Assembly: GCA_964453525.1 (NCBI GenBank)
Contig: CAYVOV010000020.1
Coordinates: forward strand, 22,066 to 86,065
DNA from: CAYVOV01 sp964453525
GTDB lineage: Bacteria > Chloroflexota > Dehalococcoidia > Dehalococcoidales > UBA2162
Direction: 5' to 3'
DNA: 64,000 bases
Shown: piece by piece, positions 8,982 through 17,307 of the stretch
How positions within the stretch are numbered: position 1 is the first letter of the stretch
Layout: each line of letters starts with the position of its first letter
Made by a program: the position numbers and the translations under genes
The notes under the pieces: model-generated
Told to the model about the DNA's origin: nothing
What the model saw: only the letters and a program-made list of their open reading frames with translations
Database searches by the model: none

Positions 8982-9219
8982 ATCGTAACCTCCGGTTATG
9001 ATATTGTATCTACTTTATGATAGTATAGTAGAATTCTATTTAAAGCACAAAGAGCAAACGAATGTAACTTGCTAGCAAGACTTGGATATATCAATTAATC
9101 AGATTAACTTTTATGTATCCAATGCTATATTCACACATTATCCCTTCCTCTTCACAAAAAAGAACACGCCCAATCCGATTATGAGAATCATTACGTTAAA
9201 AGGGAAAATAGAGAGGTTT

Positions 9220-11547
9220 TTAAATCTCTTCTTCCTCGTCAACCACGGCGTCGCCGAAAATGGGTTCATCTTCTTTTTCGGCTTCCTCGGCCATTTCCTG
9301 CTCCAGGGCTTCCATGATTCGGGCGGCGCGGGGATAGCCGATGTGAAGTCGCCGCTGGAGGAAGGAAGTGGAGATATTGTCATGCTCCTGCTCCAGTTGC
9401 CGGGCGGCTTCCATGAGCGAGTCCTCTCCCATGTTCCTCCTGCGGGCGGAGGCCGCTTTCAGGTCTTCAATCCTCAGCAGATGAGCATCCTCCCGCTTCT
9501 GGTTCCCCCAGAAATAAACAAGCCTTTCCGCCTCGGCATCGGAGACGTAGCACCCCTGGAGTCGCTTCGGTTTGCCCGCCTCGGTGGGCAGATATAGCAT
9601 GTCACCGCTGCCCAGCAGCTTTTCGGCACCGCCGCCATCGATGATGGTCCGTGAGTCCACCATGGAGGTAACGGCAAAGCTGATACGGGTGGGAAAGTTA
9701 GCCTTTATCAAACCTGTGACCACGTCCACGGAAGGACGCTGGGTAGCCACAACCAGGTGAATACCAACGGCACGGGAAAGCTGAGCAAGGCGGCAGAGAA
9801 TCTGCTCAACCTCGTCACCTCCCAGCATCATGAGGTCGGCAAGTTCGTCAATAACAAGCACAAGGTAGGACATCATTTCATCGCCCTGCTTGTTCTTGTT
9901 ATAGCCCTCGATGTTGCGGGCACCGGCGCTTGATAGTACCTGGTACCGCTTGTTCATCTCCTGGCTCAACCAGTGAAGGGCATCAACGGCTTTGCTGGCA
10001 TCAACGATAACCGGCGCCGCCAGGTGCGGAATACTGTTGAATGTTGTAAGTTCCACCCGCTTGGGGTCAATCATAATAAAGCGGACATCATTGGGAGTAT
10101 TGTTCAATACCAGGCAGCAGATAATTGAGTTCAGGCAGACCGTCTTACCGCTACCGGTAGCTCCGGCAATAAGCAGGTGGGGCATCTTAGCCAGGTCTCC
10201 GGATACGGCTTCTCCGCCGGCACCTTTACCCAGCGCCAGAGCCAGCTTGGACTTCGCCTGTAACTTCTGGAAAGAGTTTGTCTCTATCACCCCGCGCAGG
10301 CTCACCATGGTGGAAATCGTATTCGGCACTTCAATGCCGACCATTGATTTACCAGGCACAGGAGCCTCAATTCTTATGCTCGGTGCCGCCAGCGCCAGTG
10401 CCATATCATTCTGAAGAGAGGTAATCCTGTCAACTTTCACCCTTGTCTTGGATACTTCTTCCTGCTTGATGGTTACGTTCCCGTCCTTGTCTCTTTCCCT
10501 GAGTTCCCTGAACCTCCTGTCCCAGCCCGGCTCAACGCCAAACTGGGTAACCGTCGGTCCCTCGTTTATCTGCACCACCTTTGCCTCGACGCCGTAGCTG
10601 GCAAGGGCTTCTTCAATCAGCCTTGCCCTTTCCGCATTGTCCGCCTGGCTGAACTGGACTTCAGGAGCGTGGTCGAGGATATCGATTGGTGGCAGCCTCC
10701 AGCCGTCGATTACAACCAAGTCAGGTGACTCTCCATACTTTTTCCAGACATCCTGAGCAACTTGTTTCAGTTCCACGTTGGTGGGTGTAACCGCAGGAGC
10801 CTGCTTCGGTTTCTTTCTCTCCAGACCCGTCCCCAAAATTCCCGGCACTCCGGCCGACCTGAGGTCTTCCACAGCCTTGGCGGCTTTCTCAAGACGGGAT
10901 AAATCCACAGGTTTTTCGGCTTCATGAGTTCTGGCCCTCTCCGCAGCCCGGGAAGTCTGTAGCGTATCAGATAAGAGTGCTTCCGGCTCAAACCGTTTTG
11001 GTCTGGCGCCCGGTTGTCTAATCTGACCGGCAATCCAGGAGTATATATTCTTCACAAAACGCAGAGATGCCCGGGGAGCTACCAGGACAATACCGGCAAC
11101 CAGCAGCAGGACTAACCTGATAATGCCCTCAATATCGGTATGTGATATCACGCCCTGCCCGATTCTACCTCCCAGGCTTACTCCGGCAAGAACGCCTTTC
11201 CCGGGAATAAAAGCGAGGATTCCCCAGACCAGGAGCACAAAGGCTATGCCACCCAGCCACAGATTCCAGCGTTTAATAAAAGTAAAGAGCCTTTGTTGTC
11301 GTATCTGTCTTACCAGAATTCCGGCAGCGACAATTACGAAGATGAGACCCCAGCCGAATATCCTGAGTACAGAGGTTACCCAGGAGACAATGTCATCCCA
11401 CCACAACCACCAGATAATCACTGCCGCCACTACAATTACAAGTATCTGCCATACAGGAGTCGAGATTAGAAAGCGGAACAGTTTTACTAAGGATGAGCTC
11501 TTTTTCTTGTTACCGGACTTTTTGTTGTTGGTCTTTTTACCTGCCAT
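9220..11547 (-). CDS. ftsK: DNA translocase FtsK/SpoIIIE
   Basis: A 775-aa septal DNA pump for chromosome segregation. It has a basic N-terminus, four membrane helices within about residues 28-160, a short linker, the FtsK alpha/beta motor (Walker A GATGSGKT near residue 458, Walker B LVLVIDELADLMML near 566), and a C-terminal gamma winged helix (about 700-760) that reads KOPS-type sequences. Four TM segments and a short linker make it SpoIIIE-like. It follows rnj on the minus strand, 27 nt away, suggesting co-transcription. Confidence 0.95.
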   Translation of the reverse strand: MAGKKTNNKKSGNKKKSSSLVKLFRFLISTPVWQILVIVVAAVIIWWLWWDDIVSWVTSVLRIFGWGLIFVIVAAGILVRQIRQQRLFTFIKRWNLWLGGIAFVLLVWGILAFIPGKGVLAGVSLGGRIGQGVISHTDIEGIIRLVLLLVAGIVLVAPRASLRFVKNIYSWIAGQIRQPGARPKRFEPEALLSDTLQTSRAAERARTHEAEKPVDLSRLEKAAKAVEDLRSAGVPGILGTGLERKKPKQAPAVTPTNVELKQVAQDVWKKYGESPDLVVIDGWRLPPIDILDHAPEVQFSQADNAERARLIEEALASYGVEAKVVQINEGPTVTQFGVEPGWDRRFRELRERDKDGNVTIKQEEVSKTRVKVDRITSLQNDMALALAAPSIRIEAPVPGKSMVGIEVPNTISTMVSLRGVIETNSFQKLQAKSKLALALGKGAGGEAVSGDLAKMPHLLIAGATGSGKTVCLNSIICCLVLNNTPNDVRFIMIDPKRVELTTFNSIPHLAAPVIVDASKAVDALHWLSQEMNKRYQVLSSAGARNIEGYNKNKQGDEMMSYLVLVIDELADLMMLGGDEVEQILCRLAQLSRAVGIHLVVATQRPSVDVVTGLIKANFPTRISFAVTSMVDSRTIIDGGGAEKLLGSGDMLYLPTEAGKPKRLQGCYVSDAEAERLVYFWGNQKREDAHLLRIEDLKAASARRRNMGEDSLMEAARQLEQEHDNISTSFLQRRLHIGYPRAARIMEALEQEMAEEAEKEDEPIFGDAVVDEEEEI

Positions 11548-11574
11548 ACTATCCTCGATTACCGGACTGGTTCA

Positions 11575-13233
11575 CTACACCTTTACCATGAAGGGAAGAA
11601 CCATCGGACGCCGTCTTGTCTGCTCATAATAGAATTTGTTCAGCGTATCTCTTACCTTGGTATTTATAAAACCCCAGTCAGCCGGACGGGTACCGCCGTG
11701 GTCGAGCGCTTTTGCCACCAGGTCACGGCTCTCATTTATCATATCTCTTGACTCCCTGGTATCGACGAAACCGCGTGAGACGATATCCGGGCGTCCCACC
11801 AGCTTGCCCGTCTGGCGGTTCACGGCAATAATTACCATTACTATTCCGTCCTTTGAGAGCATTCTCCTGTCTCGAAGGACAACACTGCCGATGTCACCCA
11901 CGCTCAAGCCATCGACATATACATTGCTTGAAGTAACCTTACCCGCTATCTTTCCCGATTGAGGATTAAGTTCCAGGACATCACCGTCTTCAAGCACGAA
12001 AATGTTACTTTCCTGAATACCCACAGACTCAGCAAGTTTGGCATGTAAGCTCAGATGGCGGTACTCGCCGTGAATGGGTATAAAGAACTTCGGCTTGACC
12101 AGGTTCAGCAATAGTTTCAATTCCTCCTGGCTGGCATGACCGTGAACGTGGACCGGCGCCACTTTATCATAAAGCACCCGGGCACCCTGCTTGAACAGGT
12201 TATCAACCGTCCGGTTAACTACCGCCTCATTCCCGGGAACAGGAGTTGCCGATATAACCACGGTATCGCCACGCATAATATTGAGCTGTTTGTTATCCCG
12301 GTTGGCCATTCTCACCAGGGCTGAGGTCGGTTCACCCTGACTGCCGGTGGTGACGAAGACAACCTTATCACGCGGCATACCGTGCAATTCTTCCATCCGC
12401 GCCAGCACTCCGTCAGGCTCATGAAGATAGCCCAGTTCCAGTGCCATACGCACTGTATTGCTCATGCTGCGTCCGACAACAAAGACACGGCGCTGGTATT
12501 TTGCAGCGGCATCGATAACCTGTTGAATACGGGAGATTAGCGATGAAAAAGTGGTGATAATTACCCTCCCCGGTGCCTCGGCCATTACATGGTTAAGATT
12601 TTCACCCACCACACTTTCTGAAGGAGTATAGCCGGGTAACTCAGCGTAAGTGGAGTCGGACAGCAGCAGCAAGACTCCCTGTCCTCCAAGCTGGGCGAGC
12701 CGGGAAAGAGCGGTAGGCTCACCGCTAACCGGTGTATAATCCAGCTTGAAATCTCCACTGTGAATAACGGTGCCTATCGGCGTATGGATTATTAAACCGG
12801 CAGAATCAGGTATGCTATGACAGACCGGGAAAAACTCGACGCTGAATTTCCCCAGAGTAATCTTGCTGCCATATTGCACCACCTTCAAAGTAGCCTTGGA
12901 GAATGCCTTGCGTTCTTTTAGCTTAACGGAGATAAGACCGCGGGTAAGTTTCGTAGCGTAAATAGGCACACTAAGCCGTGGAAGTAAGTACGGTAAAGCG
13001 CCGATATGGTCCTCATGACCGTGGGTTACCACAATGCCTCTTACCTTTTCATGGTTCTCAAGCAGATAATTGATATCCGGAATTACCAGGTCAATACCCA
13101 GCATCTCTTCCCCGGGAAACATCAGGCCGGCATCAATGACAATAATATCGTCCTCATACTCCATCACCATCATATTTTTGCCGATTTCACTCAGTCCACC
13201 CAGGGGAATTATTTTTAATCTCGGTTTTGCCAT
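11575..13233 (-). CDS. rnj: Ribonuclease J
   Basis: A 552-aa metallo-beta-lactamase/beta-CASP ribonuclease with 5'-exo and endo activity in mRNA decay and rRNA maturation. The Zn motif THGHEDHIGALP is near residue 70. SGDFKLD, the beta-CASP region and the HVHGHASQEE / IPIHGEYRH motifs follow, with a C-terminal RNase J domain. There is no RNase E in view, consistent with an RNase J-based degradosome. Downstream on the same strand is ftsK. Confidence 0.95.
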   Translation of the reverse strand: MAKPRLKIIPLGGLSEIGKNMMVMEYEDDIIVIDAGLMFPGEEMLGIDLVIPDINYLLENHEKVRGIVVTHGHEDHIGALPYLLPRLSVPIYATKLTRGLISVKLKERKAFSKATLKVVQYGSKITLGKFSVEFFPVCHSIPDSAGLIIHTPIGTVIHSGDFKLDYTPVSGEPTALSRLAQLGGQGVLLLLSDSTYAELPGYTPSESVVGENLNHVMAEAPGRVIITTFSSLISRIQQVIDAAAKYQRRVFVVGRSMSNTVRMALELGYLHEPDGVLARMEELHGMPRDKVVFVTTGSQGEPTSALVRMANRDNKQLNIMRGDTVVISATPVPGNEAVVNRTVDNLFKQGARVLYDKVAPVHVHGHASQEELKLLLNLVKPKFFIPIHGEYRHLSLHAKLAESVGIQESNIFVLEDGDVLELNPQSGKIAGKVTSSNVYVDGLSVGDIGSVVLRDRRMLSKDGIVMVIIAVNRQTGKLVGRPDIVSRGFVDTRESRDMINESRDLVAKALDHGGTRPADWGFINTKVRDTLNKFYYEQTRRRPMVLPFMVKV

Positions 13234-13312
13234 CTTATATTCTTTGTACCTCTCAACTCACCGCGCTTTATTAACTTTTTACGAAAGCGATGAAGCCGCA
13301 AATGCGACCATT

Positions 13313-13921
13313 TCAATCACCGAACAAATTCAACTGCTGCGGCTCCGGCTCCGTTTTTTCCTCAGCAATATCCTTGGCTTCAGCAAGCAGCGACGGTATT
13401 TTTTTCATATCCACTTCAATGGTATCACGCAGGCTCTGTTGATGAAGCGCCGCTGCCGGATGATACATTGCATAATAAACAATACCATCGCGCTTTATAG
13501 CAGTGCCGTGAATCTTGCCGATACTTTTTCCGGGGAAAAACAACGCCATGGAATAACGGCCAAGGGTAACAATCATTTTCGGGGAAATAAGCTCAATCTG
13601 ACGCCGCAGCCAGTGATTACAATTACGAATCTCATCCGGCAGAGGGTCACGATTACCCGTGGGACGGCACTTAATTACATTGGCAATATAGACCTGCTGG
13701 CGGTTTAAACTAATCGAGGCTAACAGTTGGTCGAGAAACTGCCCCGCCGGACCGACAAAAGGGCGTCCCTGCTTGTCTTCATGCCACCCCGGCGCCTCTC
13801 CGATAAAAAGCAGGTCAGCATCCTCCGCTCCTTCACCCGGCACCACGCTGTTACGAAATTTGGCTATTTCACACTGCTGGCAGAGTGCTATTTCTTTATT
13901 AAGCTCAGTCAGTGCTGACAT
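13313..13921 (-). CDS. udg: Uracil-DNA glycosylase, family 4 (Fe-S)
   Basis: A 202-aa glycosylase removing uracil from DNA at the start of base-excision repair. The four cluster cysteines are visible: C14, C17, C85 and C101. The active-site segment GEAPGWHEDKQGRPFVG begins at residue 41, and the C-terminal motif HPAAAL is at 154-159. This Fe-S family is typical of thermophiles, actinobacteria and Chloroflexi. It lies 79 nt upstream of rnj on the same strand. Confidence 0.95.
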   Translation of the reverse strand: MSALTELNKEIALCQQCEIAKFRNSVVPGEGAEDADLLFIGEAPGWHEDKQGRPFVGPAGQFLDQLLASISLNRQQVYIANVIKCRPTGNRDPLPDEIRNCNHWLRRQIELISPKMIVTLGRYSMALFFPGKSIGKIHGTAIKRDGIVYYAMYHPAAALHQQSLRDTIEVDMKKIPSLLAEAKDIAEEKTEPEPQQLNLFGD

Positions 13922-14130
13922 TTCTCATTTAACCCGGAAGGGTATTTCCAGCCTTTTGCTAATGATAGCACGCCCGATATGTCAAGTCAATTAAAAAAGC
14001 TTCTTTAAGTTCCATATTCTGGCTATCATTTGGTGTCAGCTTTTTCATTCTTCGGATAATCCGACCCCTGGCTTTCCTCCTTTTCTCTGAAGCCCGAAAA
14101 TGTAAATGTTACGAGAATTTCCTGTAATTA

Positions 14131-14160
14131 TTGACAGTTAAAGCTGGCAAAATGTAGACT
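14131..14160 (+). promoter_or_regulatory. Probable glyA promoter
   Basis: TTGACA at 14131 and TAGACT at 14155 with an 18-nt spacer. The -10 ends only 16 nt before the glyA ATG, leaving a very short leader that still contains AAGGAGG. No riboswitch fits in such a leader. Confidence 0.5.
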
Positions 14161-14176
14161 TCAAAAAGGAGGCGAA

Positions 14177-15421
14177 ATGAGTTCTTTAAATAAGATCGAT
14201 CCGGAAATTGCCAGTATCGTTGAAAAAGAAAGAAAAAGACACCAGGAAACAATAGACCTGATTGCGTCCGAAAACTATCCCAGTCAGGCTGTGTTCGAGG
14301 CTCAGGATTCTTTTTTCACAAGCAAGTACGCCGAAGGTTATCCGCACAAGCGGAATTATGGTGGCTGTGTAAATGCCGATGAAATAGAACAGCTTGCCAT
14401 CAAACGCGTTAAAGAACTGTATCGCGCTGAGCACGCCAATGTCCAGCCGCACAGCGGGGCTCAGGCCAATATGGCAGCATACTATGCTCTGCTCGATTAT
14501 GGCGATACAGTTATGGGAATGAAACTTGTCGACGGAGGTCACCTCACCCATGGAGAAAAGTTCAATTTCTCCGGCAAGTCATATAATTTCATCCGTTACG
14601 GAGTTAATCCGGAATCGGAAAGGATTGACTATAAAGAACTGGAAAAACTTGCCCTAGAGTATAAACCAAAACTTATCGTTACCGGTGCCAGCGCTTATCC
14701 GAGGATAATAGATTTTGAGCGTTTCCGCAGCATTGCCGACCTTGCGGGAGCAAAACTGATGGTTGATATCGCTCACACCGCAGGTATGATAGCTGCCGGA
14801 CTTCACCCATCACCTGTTCCGTATGCCGATGTGGTAACTGGTACTACTCACAAGACACTGCGCGGTCCCCGCGGCGGATTCATCCTCTGCCGTGAAGAGC
14901 TAGCTTTGGCCGTTGATACGGCGGTTTTCCCCAGAACGCAGGGCGGACCGTTGATGCACATTATCGCTGCCAAGGCAGTCGCCTTCCATGAAGCAATGCA
15001 GCCGGCATTTGTAGAATACCAGCGCGCCACACTTGATAATGCACTTACACTCGCCAGCGAATTGACAAGACTGGGATTACGTCTTGTATCAGGAGGTACG
15101 GACACTCATCTTGTTTTGATAAGCCTTGCCGGGATGGAAACCACCGGCAAGAAAGTCGAAGAAGCCCTGGAACGAGCCGGTATTGTGGCAAACCGCGACC
15201 CCATTCCCTTTGACCCGCTTCCGGGATTAGTTGCCAGCGGTATCCGACTAGGTACGCCGGCGGTCACCACCCGTGGTTTCGGCAAAGAGGAAATGAAGCA
15301 AATTGCTTCATTAGTCGCCATGATAATCAACAACGTCGGCGACACCTCCATCGAGAGCCAGGTGAAGAAGGAAGTTAGCCAGATATGTTCCCGCTTTCCC
15401 ATTCGCCGCGGCGACAGCTAA
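14177..15421 (+). CDS. glyA: Serine hydroxymethyltransferase
   Basis: A 414-aa PLP enzyme interconverting serine and glycine with tetrahydrofolate, the main source of one-carbon units. The PLP lysine K226 sits in [13 protein letters not shown]. The N-terminal IASENYPS and SGAQANMA motifs are intact. AAGGAGG precedes ATG 14177. Length matches the family. It is followed 30 nt later by a kinase-like gene on the same strand. Confidence 0.97.
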   Translation: MSSLNKIDPEIASIVEKERKRHQETIDLIASENYPSQAVFEAQDSFFTSKYAEGYPHKRNYGGCVNADEIEQLAIKRVKELYRAEHANVQPHSGAQANMAAYYALLDYGDTVMGMKLVDGGHLTHGEKFNFSGKSYNFIRYGVNPESERIDYKELEKLALEYKPKLIVTGASAYPRIIDFERFRSIADLAGAKLMVDIAHTAGMIAAGLHPSPVPYADVVTGTTHKTLRGPRGGFILCREELALAVDTAVFPRTQGGPLMHIIAAKAVAFHEAMQPAFVEYQRATLDNALTLASELTRLGLRLVSGGTDTHLVLISLAGMETTGKKVEEALERAGIVANRDPIPFDPLPGLVASGIRLGTPAVTTRGFGKEEMKQIASLVAMIINNVGDTSIESQVKKEVSQICSRFPIRRGDS

Positions 15422-15451
15422 AAAATCACTGTACTGATAAGTGTTAGACTG

Positions 15452-16138
15452 ATGATTGGTCCAGATGAGGGAGAAAAGTTACTTGACTCTGACCGAAGAT
15501 TATCTTTATTCGAACAGATTCTAAAAGAGATTGAAGCACGGAGACAGGAAGACAGAGCCTTTGTTATCGGAATAAACGGTATCGATTGTTCGGGTAAATC
15601 GATATTCGCTGAATCGTTTGTAAAGTTCCTGATTGCCAGAGGATTTACGACTCAAACTATCAACCTTGACGATTTTCACAATCCCAGGGCTTACAGATAT
15701 TCCGGAAAGGACCAGGCAGAGAATTACTATAACAAGAGCTTTAACGTAACCGGTATAATCAATAATTTATTTGTTCCAATTCATAATAAAGACACATTCT
15801 CAACCAGACTGACACTGCTCAACCTGCTTACCGACGGATACGAAATAGAGAAAGAGTTCAGTTTTGATAGTGACACGCTAGTAATCTTTGAAGGTGTCTT
15901 TTTATTCAGAAGAGAGCTATCCCCTTACATCGATTACAAAGTTTTTCTCGAGATTCCCTTCCAGGAAAGTAAACGGCGAGCCAGAATTAGAGACAACAAA
16001 GCAAGCCTCAGGAAATACGATGAGAAATATCTGCCGGCTCAGAGGAAATACCTGGAGGAATATCCACCTGATGAAACGGCGGATATGATAATTGATAACT
16101 CAGACTGGGAATGCCCCGGAATAAAGTTACTCCGTTGA
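15452..16138 (+). CDS. Uridine kinase-like P-loop kinase
   Basis: A 228-aa protein with P-loop GIDCSGKS at residues 43-50, then NLDDFHNP (the uridine kinase acceptor-site aspartates), a VIFEGVFLF strand resembling Walker B, and RRARIRDNK as lid. These are features of the uridine kinase/phosphoribulokinase superfamily. The substrate is not settled: uridine, another nucleoside or a vitamin-type alcohol are possible. It is slightly more AT-rich than glyA. It is probably co-transcribed with glyA. Confidence 0.75.
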   Translation: MIGPDEGEKLLDSDRRLSLFEQILKEIEARRQEDRAFVIGINGIDCSGKSIFAESFVKFLIARGFTTQTINLDDFHNPRAYRYSGKDQAENYYNKSFNVTGIINNLFVPIHNKDTFSTRLTLLNLLTDGYEIEKEFSFDSDTLVIFEGVFLFRRELSPYIDYKVFLEIPFQESKRRARIRDNKASLRKYDEKYLPAQRKYLEEYPPDETADMIIDNSDWECPGIKLLR

Positions 16139-16303
16139 AAAAAGCAGCTAGCTCCCTGATATACAGATGACACCTGATAATGAAACAGAGAGTTTTTTCA
16201 TACAATGGTGTGAAAATCGCAGTAAAGTCCACCCATCCATTACTCAAAAGGCAACAATGCAAGATCTAGAAGTATAAAAAGGGGTGAGGTTTGGCGCCGA
16301 CAG

Positions 16304-16312
16304 TGATATAAT
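16304..16312 (+). promoter_or_regulatory. Extended -10 upstream of prs
   Basis: TGATATAAT (a TGn-extended -10) lies 38 nt before the prs GTG. No good -35 box is seen. It would give a leader of about 30 nt with the AGGAG SD. Confidence 0.4.
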
Positions 16313-16350
16313 GAGTCTGAAAACCTGTAAAAACCAGGAAAGGAGTTAAT

Positions 16351-17292
16351 GTGGACGAGCTGAAAGTATTCACCGGCAATGCCCATCCTGAAATGGCAAA
16401 AGCAGTTACTGAGTATCTGGAAATACCACTGGGTAACTGTGAGGTTATTGAGTTCAGTAACGAGAATATCTTTGTCCGTATACTTGAAAATGTCCGCGAA
16501 AGGGATGTCTTTGTTATTCAACCAATCTGTTCCCCGGTAAACAAAAACCTCGTTGAGCTCCTTATTATGCTTGACGCTTTGAAAAGAGCATCCGCCGGAC
16601 GTATCACGGCTGTTATTCCTCAATACAGTTATGGTCGCAGTGACAGAAAGGACCAGCCCAGAGTCCCGATAACCGCCAGACTAATCGCCGACCTGCTTAC
16701 TGTTGCCGGTGCCAACAGGATGTTGACCGTTGACCTGCATTCAGCTCAGATACAGGGTTTCTTTAATATACCGGTTGATGAACTTACCGCTCTCTACATT
16801 CTCAGTGATTATTTCAAAAAGAGAGAAATAAAAAACTTGGTGGTGGTTGCCGCAGATTTTGGCATTTCCCGGCGAGCCAGAGATGTAGCCGCCAGACTTA
16901 ACGCCTCACTGGCTATTATCGAACAGAGACGTATTGGCAATGTCGATAAGAAAGAGGCACTGAATGTTGTCGGTGACGTAAAGGACAAGCCAGCCCTTAT
17001 TTTTGATGACGAAATAACAACCGCCGGGACTCTTGTCAATGTTGTTTCCGTTATTCTGGAGCGCGGGGCGAAGGAAGTATACGCCTGCGCCACCCACCCG
17101 GTATTTTCCGGACCGGCTATCCAGAGAATAGCCGAGAGTCCGGTAAAGGAAGTTGTGGTTACCAATACTGTTCCCGTCAACGACAGTAAAAAACTCGATA
17201 AAATCACCGTGCTGCCCATCGCCCCCCTGCTTGGAGAGGCAATTAAACGCATTCACACCGGACAGTCTATTGGAGCGCTGTTCGAACAGTAA
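16351..17292 (+). CDS. prs: Ribose-phosphate pyrophosphokinase
   Basis: A 313-aa PRPP synthase, making PRPP from ribose-5-phosphate and ATP for nucleotide, His and Trp synthesis. Motifs include YSYGRSDRKDQPR (ATP-binding flexible region), VDLHSAQIQGFF, and the PRPP loop DDEITTAGTLV. The start is GTG 16351 with AGGAG at 16341-16345; a nearby ATG is out of frame. It is followed after 15 nt by secA. Confidence 0.96.
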   Translation: MDELKVFTGNAHPEMAKAVTEYLEIPLGNCEVIEFSNENIFVRILENVRERDVFVIQPICSPVNKNLVELLIMLDALKRASAGRITAVIPQYSYGRSDRKDQPRVPITARLIADLLTVAGANRMLTVDLHSAQIQGFFNIPVDELTALYILSDYFKKREIKNLVVVAADFGISRRARDVAARLNASLAIIEQRRIGNVDKKEALNVVGDVKDKPALIFDDEITTAGTLVNVVSVILERGAKEVYACATHPVFSGPAIQRIAESPVKEVVVTNTVPVNDSKKLDKITVLPIAPLLGEAIKRIHTGQSIGALFEQ

Positions 17293-17307
17293 GAAAGAGG
17301 ACATATT

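Noticed and set aside
9138..9383. Out-of-frame extension at the end of ftsK giving a hydrophobic tail with KRKG
   Set aside because: Mostly ftsK in another frame; the 17-codon hydrophobic end (ATG near 9194, minus) has no SD and is too short to support.
12136..13708. Several plus-strand open frames opposite rnj and udg
   Set aside because: Antisense shadows of well-identified genes.
16167..16277. 36-codon open frame between the kinase-like gene and prs
   Set aside because: No SD and nothing recognisable.
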